This document shows positions 35,481 to 44,909 of a stretch of 64,000 nucleotides of DNA, in pieces. Below the pieces are notes generated by a model. The model was given only the letters and a program-made list of their open reading frames with translations. It did not search any database and was not told the origin of the DNA. The DNA is from Paenimyroides marinum (GTDB taxonomy: Bacteria; Bacteroidota; Bacteroidia; Flavobacteriales; Flavobacteriaceae). Where the stretch lies: assembly GCF_900108395.1 (NCBI RefSeq), contig NZ_FNXE01000004.1, positions 62,001-126,000 of the forward strand, given 5' to 3'. Position numbers and translations under genes: made by a program. Numbering within the stretch: position 1 is the first letter of the stretch; each line of letters starts with the position of its first letter.

Positions 35481-37403
35481 TTATTGAGTTACCGAATATT
35501 CTACAATTACTTTAATATCCAAATCTACATCACTTAATACATTATACATGTTTCCTGTACCAATTCTAAAAGTCAATGAATCTGTTGCCAATGTAACATC
35601 GGTAGTAGCTGTATTGATGATTTGATTAGTCGTTGCGTTTAAAATCTTGATACCAATTACATTTCCTATTGTTCCGCCTGTTAAGGTAATTGCAGATACG
35701 TTTGCAGAACCGCCTGTAACAGTTGCGTCAAAAATGCCGCGATAAATCTTTCCGCCATCAATCCAAGTGTCACCCGTGTTTACAACGGTTGTGTTTTCGA
35801 AATTATCTCCTAATTGGTTTTTAATTTCTTGCTTTTGAACATTGGTTGCATTTGTGATTGCGTTTACAACAACTTCAGAAATATCAATCGGTGTTTTTGT
35901 ACCGTTTACAATGGTATAGAATATATTAGGTGTACCTGCATCATCATCATGATCGCCATAATATACATTTCCACCCTCGTTCAAGATATTTGTAATTGCA
36001 TTTTGAATGTCTGTGTTTCCTTCTATTAAATTTTGAATATCAGTAGTTAAATCAATTGTTGCTTGTGCTGTAGAACCAGATGTTTCATTAAAATAATCAT
36101 ACGTAATTTCTACATCTCCACCTGCAGCCGTACCTGTTGTATTTTTATTAATCTCTGTTTCCGTTTCGTTAGCTTTAACAATGTTATTAAAAGCTGTTGA
36201 AGGAACTACATTCGCTACTCCGTTAGCATCAATAATACTGAATACAATATTTCCGCTAACGATTTCAGCCGTTACCGTACCTGCAGGTAAATCAGTGTTG
36301 TCGATCATATTCTGAATATACTCTACCAATGTTGTAGCCGTACTGTTATTGAAAGTTGTAGTACCTTCGATAATATCTCCTAATTCCTGAATTACAGAAG
36401 CCGGAATATCAATTACTACATCGGCTCCTGCTTCATTTTTGTAAGTATAAGTACCGTCTGCATTTTCGGTCATTGTGGTCACCGTTTCGTTATCTGTAAC
36501 GATTGTTTCAAACGCCGAATTATCTACATTAACCCAAGTATTCGTCGTTTTATCCCATCGTTGAAAAGAAGCTTGGTTTGTAGTTGCGTCAATTACAATT
36601 TTAGTAACACCGTCTTGCATGGCATTTTCAGAAATGTATTGAATATACTCTTCTACCGTAGTATAAGTGTTGTTATCAATTGTTACCGGATTGTTTGTAA
36701 CAAATTCCTCGAAATTATTGATGATACCGCCAACTACGTCAATTTTGTAAACTCCTGGTTCGGTTCCCGTTGTTGGATCAGCTGTGCCTGTGTAACTTTC
36801 AGAAACATAATATTGTACGTTATTGATTGTAACAAGTTTTGTTTTAGTTTCATTTCCTGTAATCAGATCAATAATATCTGCCGTTATGTCTTTTTTTACA
36901 TAATCTGTTCCATCAAAATAAACATATTCAATGGTTGGTGTGGCTCCCGGAGTAAACACCATACCACCACCGTGTGTATCACCTGTTATCGCAGGATCTA
37001 CCAGGTTATTTGCAGGAAAAGCAACTTTTAGTAAAGCGATTACTTTAGCCAGATCTGCCTGAACATCTGTAATATTGGCAATCGCCTCATCTAACTGTGT
37101 TTGGTTTACAATGCGTTCCCAATGCGGCGTAGCAGCACTTTCTTTAACCCAGTAATAAAATCCTGGAGTAACGTCTGCGATAGTTTCTGTATTGTATACC
37201 AAAAGACTTTCTACTTCAGTACCTGTAACCGGGCCGAAGGTTGTGGTATTTCTCAGCTCTACACGTGGAATCAAAACTCCTTTATTTATTGCTGAAATTT
37301 CTAATTGGGCGGCTTCTGCAGGGGTTGCTGTACCTATTCCAACCTGAGCGTTAGAAAAATGAGTAACCCCAAGTAATGCTGCAATGAATGTCATTTTTTT
37401 CAT
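35481..37403 (-). CDS. Secreted repeat protein with 'NKGxLxPR' N-terminal domain (long form)
   Basis: A 640-residue exported protein (signal to SNAQ). The N-terminal domain parallels that of the 204-residue protein: QVGIGTATPAEAAQLEISAI, NKGVLIPRVELRNTT, LLVYNTET, VTPGFYYWVKE, WERIV. Next come repeats of about 90-110 residues built on a pattern NETxT...DGTYTYKNEAG...IDI...LI.G.T..N (for example DNETVTTMTENADGTYTYKN and ANETETEINKNTTGTAAGGD). Calculated composition is acidic with few lysines. The C-terminus is a beta-rich domain ending VIVEYSVTQ without a T9SS sorting motif. Likely a fibre- or stalk-like surface component; inferred from repeats and neighbours. Confidence 0.78.
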   Translation of the reverse strand: MKKMTFIAALLGVTHFSNAQVGIGTATPAEAAQLEISAINKGVLIPRVELRNTTTFGPVTGTEVESLLVYNTETIADVTPGFYYWVKESAATPHWERIVNQTQLDEAIANITDVQADLAKVIALLKVAFPANNLVDPAITGDTHGGGMVFTPGATPTIEYVYFDGTDYVKKDITADIIDLITGNETKTKLVTINNVQYYVSESYTGTADPTTGTEPGVYKIDVVGGIINNFEEFVTNNPVTIDNNTYTTVEEYIQYISENAMQDGVTKIVIDATTNQASFQRWDKTTNTWVNVDNSAFETIVTDNETVTTMTENADGTYTYKNEAGADVVIDIPASVIQELGDIIEGTTTFNNSTATTLVEYIQNMIDNTDLPAGTVTAEIVSGNIVFSIIDANGVANVVPSTAFNNIVKANETETEINKNTTGTAAGGDVEITYDYFNETSGSTAQATIDLTTDIQNLIEGNTDIQNAITNILNEGGNVYYGDHDDDAGTPNIFYTIVNGTKTPIDISEVVVNAITNATNVQKQEIKNQLGDNFENTTVVNTGDTWIDGGKIYRGIFDATVTGGSANVSAITLTGGTIGNVIGIKILNATTNQIINTATTDVTLATDSLTFRIGTGNMYNVLSDVDLDIKVIVEYSVTQ

Positions 37404-37463
37404 AATGTCCTAATTTAAATGTTAATTTCTGTTTTTATTATGTCTGATAAAAATGTTTATTTT

Positions 37464-40400
37464 TTATTTTTTTATCTTGTTTGTAACCATTCTGTTTGAT
37501 ATGATGCAATCTTTTGAACATTTTTCAACCTCAATGGTTATTTGTTGTCTTGAACCTATTTCGCATCCGTTTCTCATTGCTTGAACATAGAATGTATATG
37601 AACCTTCTGCTATGTTTCCTGGCATCGTAAACGTCAATCCGTTGGTAGTATCCAATTTATCTGTTCCTGTTTCAGAAGTATATACTTCGTAAGTTGTACA
37701 TCCGTCCATAGGACTAAATACAATTGGGTCATTTGTACACATTGTTAAGTTTCCGGTTGGATCTGCCCCATAATCAAATGTTGGTTTCATAGAAATGTCA
37801 TAAATTCTTGTAAAATCACCCAACACACCTACTACGCTTCCGTAAGAAATTTTCACACGGTCATAAGGTTCGTTATACGGCGCTACAATCACAACTGCTT
37901 TATTTGTTGTGCCACCTAACAGTCCTAATAATTTTAGATCTAAAACACTGCTGTCACTATCCAAAGCAGGTCCTACCGGCGTATCGCCTAAATAGCGTTG
38001 AATGGTATATCCTCTAATCAATTCTAATTGCAGTAGAGGATTTGCAGGCACTTCGATAACAAGTTGTAATTCGTCTCCTGCTGTTGCCAGTTGTTTAAAC
38101 ACCGCTGTTAATGAAGCTTCGTTTAACACAGCTACACCACGCACAATCTGTGCATAAGTAGTCATATCGTTATCTACTGCGTCCCAAGGATTAACAACCG
38201 ATGCCGTAGCACTTGCCGCACCAATACCTAAATCTTTCACTCCGTGTAAAACATCAAGAATGTTTGGATTGGTGTTTGCGTCTATAGGTGCACAGTTTAC
38301 AGTACCTGTTTGGGTGTAATACGCACCGAATACTTTTACGTTTTGTGCCACACTTAATACTGCTCCCTGCGAAATTCTAACTCCTGAATAGGCTTGTGGA
38401 CCAGAATTGTTTGACGGCACAAATGTGAACTCGATTACGTTGTCTGCTATCAATAAATCCAACAAGCCACCGTCTACAGTTCTTAAACCGCCAATAGTGT
38501 TTCCGCTGGCATCTAACCCTTGTACAGACAAACCACCAGCCAACATTAATCCGCTGTATTCTTTACCTAATTTTATGGTTACAGGAGTTCCTGCTGCAAC
38601 TTCGTGATCGAAATAAATGTTTTGCCAAGTTGTTCCTATACCCAGCAATCCTAAACCTGTAGTTATCGTAGAATAGGTTTTCGGGTTACCATCAATAGCG
38701 TTGTCTGTGTTTGCAACCCCACCTGTGATGATAGATCCCCAAGTGGAACTATCGTTTGCATATACTCTTTCCAAAGCTGGCGGACAATCATTTGTATCGA
38801 AAACGGTTATAATTACATTTTCAAAAACAGTACATCCATTTAGTTCGGCTACAACAGTATAAGTATAAATCCCAGGGTCATCTATTTGTTGTGCTCCGTT
38901 TCCTCCTATTGTATTTCCTTCGTAATCGTACCAAGTAATGGTAGTATTTGAGTCAGTTGCAGTAATTGTTGGCAAATTAAATGAATTTCCAGCCACAACC
39001 GAAACAAACTGACCTCCGGTAACTGTTATTTCTGGTGCTGCGTTTACGGTGATGGTATGTGTTGATGCATTTCCTGCACCGTTTGCACAGTAACCATCGC
39101 CTTCAACTGTTACATACAATGTATGTGATCCTACTAAATCAGGTGTTGCCAAAATATTAAAGGTTTCTCCTTCAAAAACTAATTGAGATAAATTAGCATC
39201 TGCGTACCATTTAAATACCGGATTATTGATGGTTGTTCCCGCTGCTAACGAAGCCGTGAAGGTTACATTTTCGCCTTGACAAACCGCAGTTGGCGCATCA
39301 ATATCAATATCGGTTGGCATTCCTGTTGGAAGCACTGTTACTTCTATTTCTTCTGCGGTACCTGTAAAACAATATCCTACACCTTCTACCGTTACATAAT
39401 AGGTTGTATTAGCTGTTGGATTTACCGTAATGCTATCACCAATTTGCGGCGTATCTGACAAATTGCTGTTCAAATACCATTTGTAAACCGGAGTGGTAAT
39501 CGCCGGTGCTGTACTGCTTAAAGCTGCTGTAAGGGTAATTTGGGTTCCCGGACAAGCTGGTGCTGTTGCCGATGAAGAAAGTTCTATTGCCGAAGCATCT
39601 ACATTGGTACAAGAAGTCGCCATATCAAACGTTGCTTCTTTTTCTACAAGATCATTATCCGGAGTTGTATAACTCACTTCAGCTTTATTGCTAATATTTC
39701 CTGATGCCGGTAAACTTTCTACTTTGGTTATTACTGTAAATGTGGTTGACGCTCCTACTGCCAACGAAGCAATATTAAAAGTTAATTCATTACCGTTTAC
39801 AGCAGCCCCTCCATCATCTACAATCGAGACCTCTGTTGGTACAGTATTTTGTAAAATATCTTTAACCGAAACATTGGTCAAAATATTATTTCCTGTGTTT
39901 TTCACAGTGATAGTGTATGTAATTTCATCACCCAATTCAGCTTGATTTGCATTGGTTGCATTATTACTTACACCGTTTTTAACCACTGTGAAATCATAAA
40001 CTGCATTTACCGGAATAATTGTCCCCGGGTTTTGGGTAGTATCCGGATTATTTGGGTTGGTTTCATTATCCATCGGAGGATAACTCTCAATTTCATCGGT
40101 ACTTCCGTTTGCCTGGATTTTAGCTATGTTTTTAATTTCCGTTATTCCGGTTAAATCTTCAGCTACTTTTGCTTTAAACGTAAAGCTTGTTGTTTGATTA
40201 ATTGGTAAAACCGCACTTGAAACAAATGTTACCACACCATTTGTATGTGATCCGCCACTTACCCAAGTTAATCCTGCCGGTAGTTCATCGGTTACGGTAA
40301 ATCCTGTTAAATCCTGACCTCCGTTATTGCGTACATGAATGGTGTATTCTATTTCTTCATTGCCGTTAACGGTATCTAAAGTATTATCACCATCAATCAC

Positions 40401-43400
40401 ATACGATTTCCAAGAAACAATCTCAGCATCTGCTAATGAATAACAACGTTCTACACCGTATAACTGTACCGGTGGCAATACCGATGCACTTACTAAGTTT
40501 TCAATACCTACTGCAATACGGTCGTATGCTGCGCCCGGAGCAAATGGTAATTCTACAAGATCCCCGTTGTTAAGCAAGTTCACTACATTAACTCCATTAA
40601 TAATTCCGGTGGTTCCCCAATCTAAAGTTTCTACAAGTGTATCACCCAAGTATGCCTGTATTTTTAAATCTCCAAGTAACGATAGATCAATAGCTCCCGC
40701 ACCTGTTTTGAATTTAATATTTACTACATCGTTAACTGCAGAAACAGTATTAAAGAAAATCCATTGTTTTGTACCGCCTGCAATATTCAATGTTCCCATA
40801 CTGATTTCCGAGTATTGGGTAGAATTATCATTGATTGCATATTGCGGATTGGTAACGCCTGCTCCTGATAGATTATTTAACGATAACGACAAACCTGTAT
40901 ATTCGTACGATGTTGCAAAAGCATCCAAACATTGATCAGAGCTGGTTTCGTAGCACATACCGTAAACATTCATAGTGTTTGGTTGTGCTAAAAGTCCTAA
41001 AAGACTATTCGTTATATCTGTAATGCGTACCGAGTTGTAAGGTTGATCCGGTGTTACGGCAATATAAAAACGGCCGTTTTTATCACGTACGATACGTATA
41101 TCATTGTTTCCTCCGGCTGAAGCATCTTTACTGTTTGCCGTTGTAACTGATGTTCCGTTGTGTTTTACATCTACTTCAAAATAATGATCTCCCAGAACTA
41201 AATTGTTCAATAAGCCCGACACCACATTTCCTAAACTTCCGCCTACTAATTTTTCAAGAAGCGTTCCTTCCATCTCAATACGGATATAAGATGTGGTTCC
41301 TGCCGGTACATCGTGGTCATAACCTAATTCTACGAATCCTTCAAATTTATTTCCTAAACCTAATAATGTTCCCGCTCCGGAATTTAACGTTGCGAATGTT
41401 GCATAATTATCATCAAATAAATTTTGGATGTCATCTGCATTTTGTGCGTCAATCAACATTGTTGCACATTCTGGTACTACGAACGGACTTGTTTCAAAAG
41501 GTTCCGGACAAGTAACTCCATAACGTACCACGCTATATATACGTAATGGTTCTGCCGCTACGTTTAAACTTACGATTGATTCTGCACCAATATCTACACG
41601 GTCAAAAGTTCCCGTAGGCTCAAATTCCAGGGTTGCAATACCTCCGGAGTTAAACAATGCCAACAAGTCAATATTATTAATTAAACCACTTTGTAGGGTA
41701 TAATCAGTTCCTACTTGTGTGTTACCGTTATAGAATTTAATTTTATAAGCACCCAATAAGTCTAGAGACAGAACAGAAGAAGGTTCAATCTGCAATCTTA
41801 TTTTTACTTTATCATTTGATTGCGATGGTTGATTAAAATAGATTGTCTGGTAAACGTTTGCTGCTACACCTGCAACGCCTAAATTTATTTGAGAATACTC
41901 GGAAGAGTTCGCAGAAATAGCCCGGTATGGATTGGTAACACCTACGTTTGAAATATCTGCTAAACTTAAGTTAAGCCCCCCACCCTTATATGATGTAAAG
42001 TTTGCAGGGAAACAAGCGTCTGTTCCAATTTCAAAGCACGCGTTGTACACATCTAAACTTGCTTTTTTGCCTGTAGGCAACAATGCTTCAATATGATTGG
42101 TAATGCGGATACGGTTGTATGGTGCCGACGGCGTAATTGCCAGATAAACACGGCCAATATTGTCTTCTACAACTGTAATTACTCCATTAGATGTATTTGC
42201 AAAAGCATCTGTACTATCTTCTAACAGAACAGAGGTAGTACCATTTTTGGCTTCTACTTCAAAATATTGATTACCTAACAGTAAGTTGTTTGCCAAATCA
42301 GAAACCAGTTTTCCTAGACTTCCACCTAATAAAGCGTCTAAAACGTCTTTATCGTAATTAATACGAACATAAGTGGTTTTGTTTGCCGGCACGGTTGCCC
42401 CCAAATCCATCTCAATGAATCCGGCAGTTGATCCGCTTACTAATAAATTTCCAGAATCGGCATATAATGTTGCATAGGTTTCGTTATTTCCATCTACGGC
42501 ATATTGTGCAAAATCCACATTGTCAAAATCAATCAAATCGTCCGCACATGAAGGCTGATCAAAAGGACTTGTTGTGGCAGTTGGTATTGCATCTATTTCC
42601 GGGTTTATACACGTTGGGGTCCCATCGTAACGCTGAACGTCGTAGATACGAACACCATTTCCTAAAACACTCAATCCTACTGTTGAATTCAATCGTACCT
42701 CTGCACGGTCAAAAGCACGTCCTGGTGCAAACGTTAAAGTAACCGCTCCTCCAGATTGTAATAAGTTAAGTGCATCTGTATTATTCAACAAGCCACTTTG
42801 TAACGAACGTCTGTAAACCACATCGTTTTGGTTTGTTGATGTATTCCAGTTGGTAAGAACAATTTCAATACCCCCTAATAAATCTGTATTAACTGCTCCT
42901 CCGGAACCTAATGCCAATTTTATATTTAAAGTACTTTCTGCCGGTGAAGTTGTTGCAAAATAGAAATATTGCGAAAAAGATCTTGCTACGCTAAGGTCTA
43001 AAACTCCTGAAGATTTTAATAAGGAATAACTATTACTATCTCCATCAATAGCTCTCTCTAAGTGTTGATCATTTAAATCAGCAACCTGAAGTCCTAATCC
43101 GCCACTTCCATCAAAAGAAGTTCCCAAGGGATACCCGCACGCACCTGTTGCATTACTATATGTAAAAGCGTTATAAACGTCTAAATGATATTCAGTTCCT
43201 AAACCAACAGCTGAAATAGAACGATTGATTATGCGGATCCTATTATAATCCTGCGATGGCTTTACTGCAATATAATTATAGCCATTACCATCTACGATAA
43301 GCTTTACTCTGTCTGTATTGAAACCTGCGGTATTTGTTCGGGTTAAAACAGAAGTTGTATTATTTCTAACATCAATTTCAAATTCCTGATTTCCTAAAAG

Positions 43401-43835
43401 AACTCCGCCAACAACTGTTCCCAGAGCATTTCCTAAGGAACCACCTAATAATACGCGCAAAAGCGTATCATCTGCTCCAATACGCACATAAGACCACTGA
43501 TCGGCAGGAATTGTTGAAGGAAATTGAAGTTCTATAACACCTTGATAAGACCCCAAACCTACTGCCAGACCTGGTGACGCTAATAAACGTGCATATGTAT
43601 TATCGTCTAAAGTCGCGTTCGTTGAATTCTGAACTGTTGGATCATAACACGGACTAAGTCCTAAAGTTCCACACCCTAATAAAGAGGTCATCTTATCATC
43701 CCCGCTGGTATGTGAAACCGTATTTGCCAATATTTTTGTTTGTCCGTAAAAGTTTGTACTGCACAAAAGTGTGAGTAAAAAACAGGATAGTACGTGGACA
43801 ATTCTCATCTTAAAAATAGTAGTTTTCTTTTTCAT
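37464..43835 (-). CDS. Giant modular secreted protein (2123 residues) with triplicated domain, DUF11 and Ig-like domains
   Basis: Signal peptide near residues 10-32. Residues about 45-410, 411-776 and 777-1131 are three tandem copies of a module of about 365 residues; each has a first half with LLGGSLGN...LLGNQ.FEV...NGTTSV and a second half with IYFN...LQSGLLNN.D.L.L...GG and ending IY.V.RY. Then two DUF11-like repeats (about 1140-1250 and 1278-1400: EITYTITVKNTGNNILTNVS), Ig/PKD-like domains (about 1410-1680) and two further half-modules (about 1690-2015). The last 100 residues (MCTNDPIVFSPMDG ... QITIEVEKCSKDC) carry no type A or type B T9SS sorting domain, and none is found in another frame before the next gene 60 bp away. 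Inferred to be a surface adhesin or fibre of the downstream SprF/OmpA apparatus. Confidence 0.85.
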   Translation of the reverse strand: MKKKTTIFKMRIVHVLSCFLLTLLCSTNFYGQTKILANTVSHTSGDDKMTSLLGCGTLGLSPCYDPTVQNSTNATLDDNTYARLLASPGLAVGLGSYQGVIELQFPSTIPADQWSYVRIGADDTLLRVLLGGSLGNALGTVVGGVLLGNQEFEIDVRNNTTSVLTRTNTAGFNTDRVKLIVDGNGYNYIAVKPSQDYNRIRIINRSISAVGLGTEYHLDVYNAFTYSNATGACGYPLGTSFDGSGGLGLQVADLNDQHLERAIDGDSNSYSLLKSSGVLDLSVARSFSQYFYFATTSPAESTLNIKLALGSGGAVNTDLLGGIEIVLTNWNTSTNQNDVVYRRSLQSGLLNNTDALNLLQSGGAVTLTFAPGRAFDRAEVRLNSTVGLSVLGNGVRIYDVQRYDGTPTCINPEIDAIPTATTSPFDQPSCADDLIDFDNVDFAQYAVDGNNETYATLYADSGNLLVSGSTAGFIEMDLGATVPANKTTYVRINYDKDVLDALLGGSLGKLVSDLANNLLLGNQYFEVEAKNGTTSVLLEDSTDAFANTSNGVITVVEDNIGRVYLAITPSAPYNRIRITNHIEALLPTGKKASLDVYNACFEIGTDACFPANFTSYKGGGLNLSLADISNVGVTNPYRAISANSSEYSQINLGVAGVAANVYQTIYFNQPSQSNDKVKIRLQIEPSSVLSLDLLGAYKIKFYNGNTQVGTDYTLQSGLINNIDLLALFNSGGIATLEFEPTGTFDRVDIGAESIVSLNVAAEPLRIYSVVRYGVTCPEPFETSPFVVPECATMLIDAQNADDIQNLFDDNYATFATLNSGAGTLLGLGNKFEGFVELGYDHDVPAGTTSYIRIEMEGTLLEKLVGGSLGNVVSGLLNNLVLGDHYFEVDVKHNGTSVTTANSKDASAGGNNDIRIVRDKNGRFYIAVTPDQPYNSVRITDITNSLLGLLAQPNTMNVYGMCYETSSDQCLDAFATSYEYTGLSLSLNNLSGAGVTNPQYAINDNSTQYSEISMGTLNIAGGTKQWIFFNTVSAVNDVVNIKFKTGAGAIDLSLLGDLKIQAYLGDTLVETLDWGTTGIINGVNVVNLLNNGDLVELPFAPGAAYDRIAVGIENLVSASVLPPVQLYGVERCYSLADAEIVSWKSYVIDGDNTLDTVNGNEEIEYTIHVRNNGGQDLTGFTVTDELPAGLTWVSGGSHTNGVVTFVSSAVLPINQTTSFTFKAKVAEDLTGITEIKNIAKIQANGSTDEIESYPPMDNETNPNNPDTTQNPGTIIPVNAVYDFTVVKNGVSNNATNANQAELGDEITYTITVKNTGNNILTNVSVKDILQNTVPTEVSIVDDGGAAVNGNELTFNIASLAVGASTTFTVITKVESLPASGNISNKAEVSYTTPDNDLVEKEATFDMATSCTNVDASAIELSSSATAPACPGTQITLTAALSSTAPAITTPVYKWYLNSNLSDTPQIGDSITVNPTANTTYYVTVEGVGYCFTGTAEEIEVTVLPTGMPTDIDIDAPTAVCQGENVTFTASLAAGTTINNPVFKWYADANLSQLVFEGETFNILATPDLVGSHTLYVTVEGDGYCANGAGNASTHTITVNAAPEITVTGGQFVSVVAGNSFNLPTITATDSNTTITWYDYEGNTIGGNGAQQIDDPGIYTYTVVAELNGCTVFENVIITVFDTNDCPPALERVYANDSSTWGSIITGGVANTDNAIDGNPKTYSTITTGLGLLGIGTTWQNIYFDHEVAAGTPVTIKLGKEYSGLMLAGGLSVQGLDASGNTIGGLRTVDGGLLDLLIADNVIEFTFVPSNNSGPQAYSGVRISQGAVLSVAQNVKVFGAYYTQTGTVNCAPIDANTNPNILDVLHGVKDLGIGAASATASVVNPWDAVDNDMTTYAQIVRGVAVLNEASLTAVFKQLATAGDELQLVIEVPANPLLQLELIRGYTIQRYLGDTPVGPALDSDSSVLDLKLLGLLGGTTNKAVVIVAPYNEPYDRVKISYGSVVGVLGDFTRIYDISMKPTFDYGADPTGNLTMCTNDPIVFSPMDGCTTYEVYTSETGTDKLDTTNGLTFTMPGNIAEGSYTFYVQAMRNGCEIGSRQQITIEVEKCSKDCIISNRMVTNKIKK

Positions 43836-44020
43836 TTTTTATAGTATCTATTTTAGTATCATTCATTTAGCATATCATATTGTAAGATATATCTATTAAA
43901 CTCTTAAATTTTGCCTGAATCATAAATAAAATTCTTGCTTGTATAAAAACTATTCAACTCTCTAATAAAATTCATTATAAAAAGCTTTTAAAACAGTTTA
44001 CTTTCAGGCTGTATATTTAA

Positions 44021-44120
44021 TTAACTTGAAGTTCTCGAAACAGATATACCAATACCTATCTGGTCAATTGTGAAGTAAGCAAACCCTAATAAGGTTGCAT
44101 TTAAAGTAATTTTTTTTCAT
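44021..44120 (-). pseudogene. Relic of a secreted 'QVGIG' protein N-terminus, frameshifted
   Basis: After ATG (44120-44118) a run of eight A residues shifts the frame; removing one A restores MKKITLNATLLGFAYFTIDQ followed by IGIG, which aligns with MKKMTFIAALLGVTHFSNAQ VGIG of the 640-residue protein. The restored frame ends at 44021 after 33 residues. A signal peptide-like start without a body is best read as a decayed gene copy. Confidence 0.65.
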
Positions 44121-44242
44121 ATGTGTAAAATTTTGTTTGTACTATTTTTTGAATCATCTTCTATAAGTTTCCCAATCCCTACTTGTGCATTTACGAAATA
44201 AGGAATATTTAACAAGGCTGCCTTAAATGTAATTTTTCTCAT
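44117..44242 (-). pseudogene. Truncated relic of a secreted 'QVGIG' protein N-terminus
   Basis: An intact 41-codon frame: MRKITFKAALLNIPYFVNAQ, then VGIGKLIEDDSKNSTNKILH and I. The first 24 residues match the signal peptide and QVGIG start of the 640-residue surface protein at 35481; the rest has lost the domain. Its stop TGA overlaps the ATG of the second relic. It could still make a short exported peptide, but loss of the domain points to decay. Confidence 0.65.
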
Positions 44243-44293
44243 TATATAATATTTTAAAATATTAATATTCTACCTAATAATGATTTTATTTTT

Positions 44294-44398
44294 ATGCGTA
44301 AAATTGTGACTTTATTAACAATTTGTGGTCTTATAATTGTATTATCTAATATGATTAAAATGTTATTTTTGAACTTTAAGTTTAATAAGTGGTTATAA
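44294..44398 (+). CDS. Possible 34-residue hydrophobic peptide
   Basis: An open frame MRKIVTLLTICGLIIVLSNM ending FNKWL: a single predicted membrane helix with basic flanks, 112 bp before the XRE regulator on the same strand. No promoter element or family recognised, and frames of this size arise by chance in such A/T-rich DNA. Confidence 0.22.
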   Translation: MRKIVTLLTICGLIIVLSNMIKMLFLNFKFNKWL

Positions 44399-44510
44399 AT
44401 TTGTTTTATAGAGTATAAAATTAAGAATTATTTGTTCAAATACAAATATTAATTCATTTTTTTATTCCATTTATACAAATAGTTCAAAATATGGGCAAAA
44501 ATTGAATGAA

Positions 44511-44855
44511 ATGAAATTAAAAAAAATTAGAGAAGAAAGGCATTATACGCAAGAGTACATAGCCAAGAAACTAGGGATTTCTATTAGGGCATACTCTAAA
44601 ATTGAGCGTGGCGAAACACAACTAACTATTAATCGCTTAAAAGAAATAAGTGCCATTTTAAACGTTTCTCCGTTTGAATTATTAACTGATGAAGTAACTC
44701 AGCCCTCGAAAAAACAACAACAAGGAGGTTACAATGTAGAAGAATTAATGACTATAGACTCTTTCCCCATGAAAGAACATTATGAGGAAACAATAGCCAT
44801 TTTAAAAGATCAAATTGAAACTCTAAAGAAAATCATCGACAAGATGAGTTTTTAA
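44511..44855 (+). CDS. XRE-family helix-turn-helix regulator
   Basis: A 114-residue protein; ATG at 44511 preferred over TTG at 44502. Residues 1-60 form a Cro/C1-type HTH (YTQEYIAKKLGISIRAYSKI followed by ERGETQLTINRLKEISAILN), and the C-terminus is a coiled-coil-like helix (HYEETIAILKDQIETLKKII) suited to dimerisation. It is divergent from the giant surface gene and convergent with the repeat protein gene, so it is a candidate local regulator, which is inference. Terminator follows. Confidence 0.88.
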   Translation: MKLKKIREERHYTQEYIAKKLGISIRAYSKIERGETQLTINRLKEISAILNVSPFELLTDEVTQPSKKQQQGGYNVEELMTIDSFPMKEHYEETIAILKDQIETLKKIIDKMSF

Positions 44856-44864
44856 CTTTTTACA

Positions 44865-44895
44865 TAAAAAGCCTGTGTATTTACAGGCTTTTTTA
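44865..44895. terminator. Bidirectional terminator
   Basis: An 11-bp stem AAAAAGCCTGT / ACAGGCTTTTT with a 6-nt loop, with T residues on the plus strand and a T run on the minus strand, between the convergent XRE gene (stop 44855) and the repeat protein gene (stop 44910). Confidence 0.85.
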
Positions 44896-44909
44896 TGATT
44901 AATAAAAAT

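Larger units (their letters stand above)
43836..44510. other. A/T-rich intergenic region upstream of the giant gene
   Basis: A 675-bp spacer between the divergent giant gene and the XRE regulator. It contains two relic coding starts on the minus strand (44021-44120 and 44117-44242), described separately, and a 34-codon hydrophobic frame on the plus strand at 44294. I find no TAnnTTTG element at a sensible distance from the giant gene's start at 43835. No hairpins or RNA gene recognised. Confidence 0.6.

Noticed and set aside
37404..37463. Possible frameshifted sorting domain of the giant protein
   Set aside because: Only 60 bp separate the stop from the next start and no frame encodes a sorting-domain motif.
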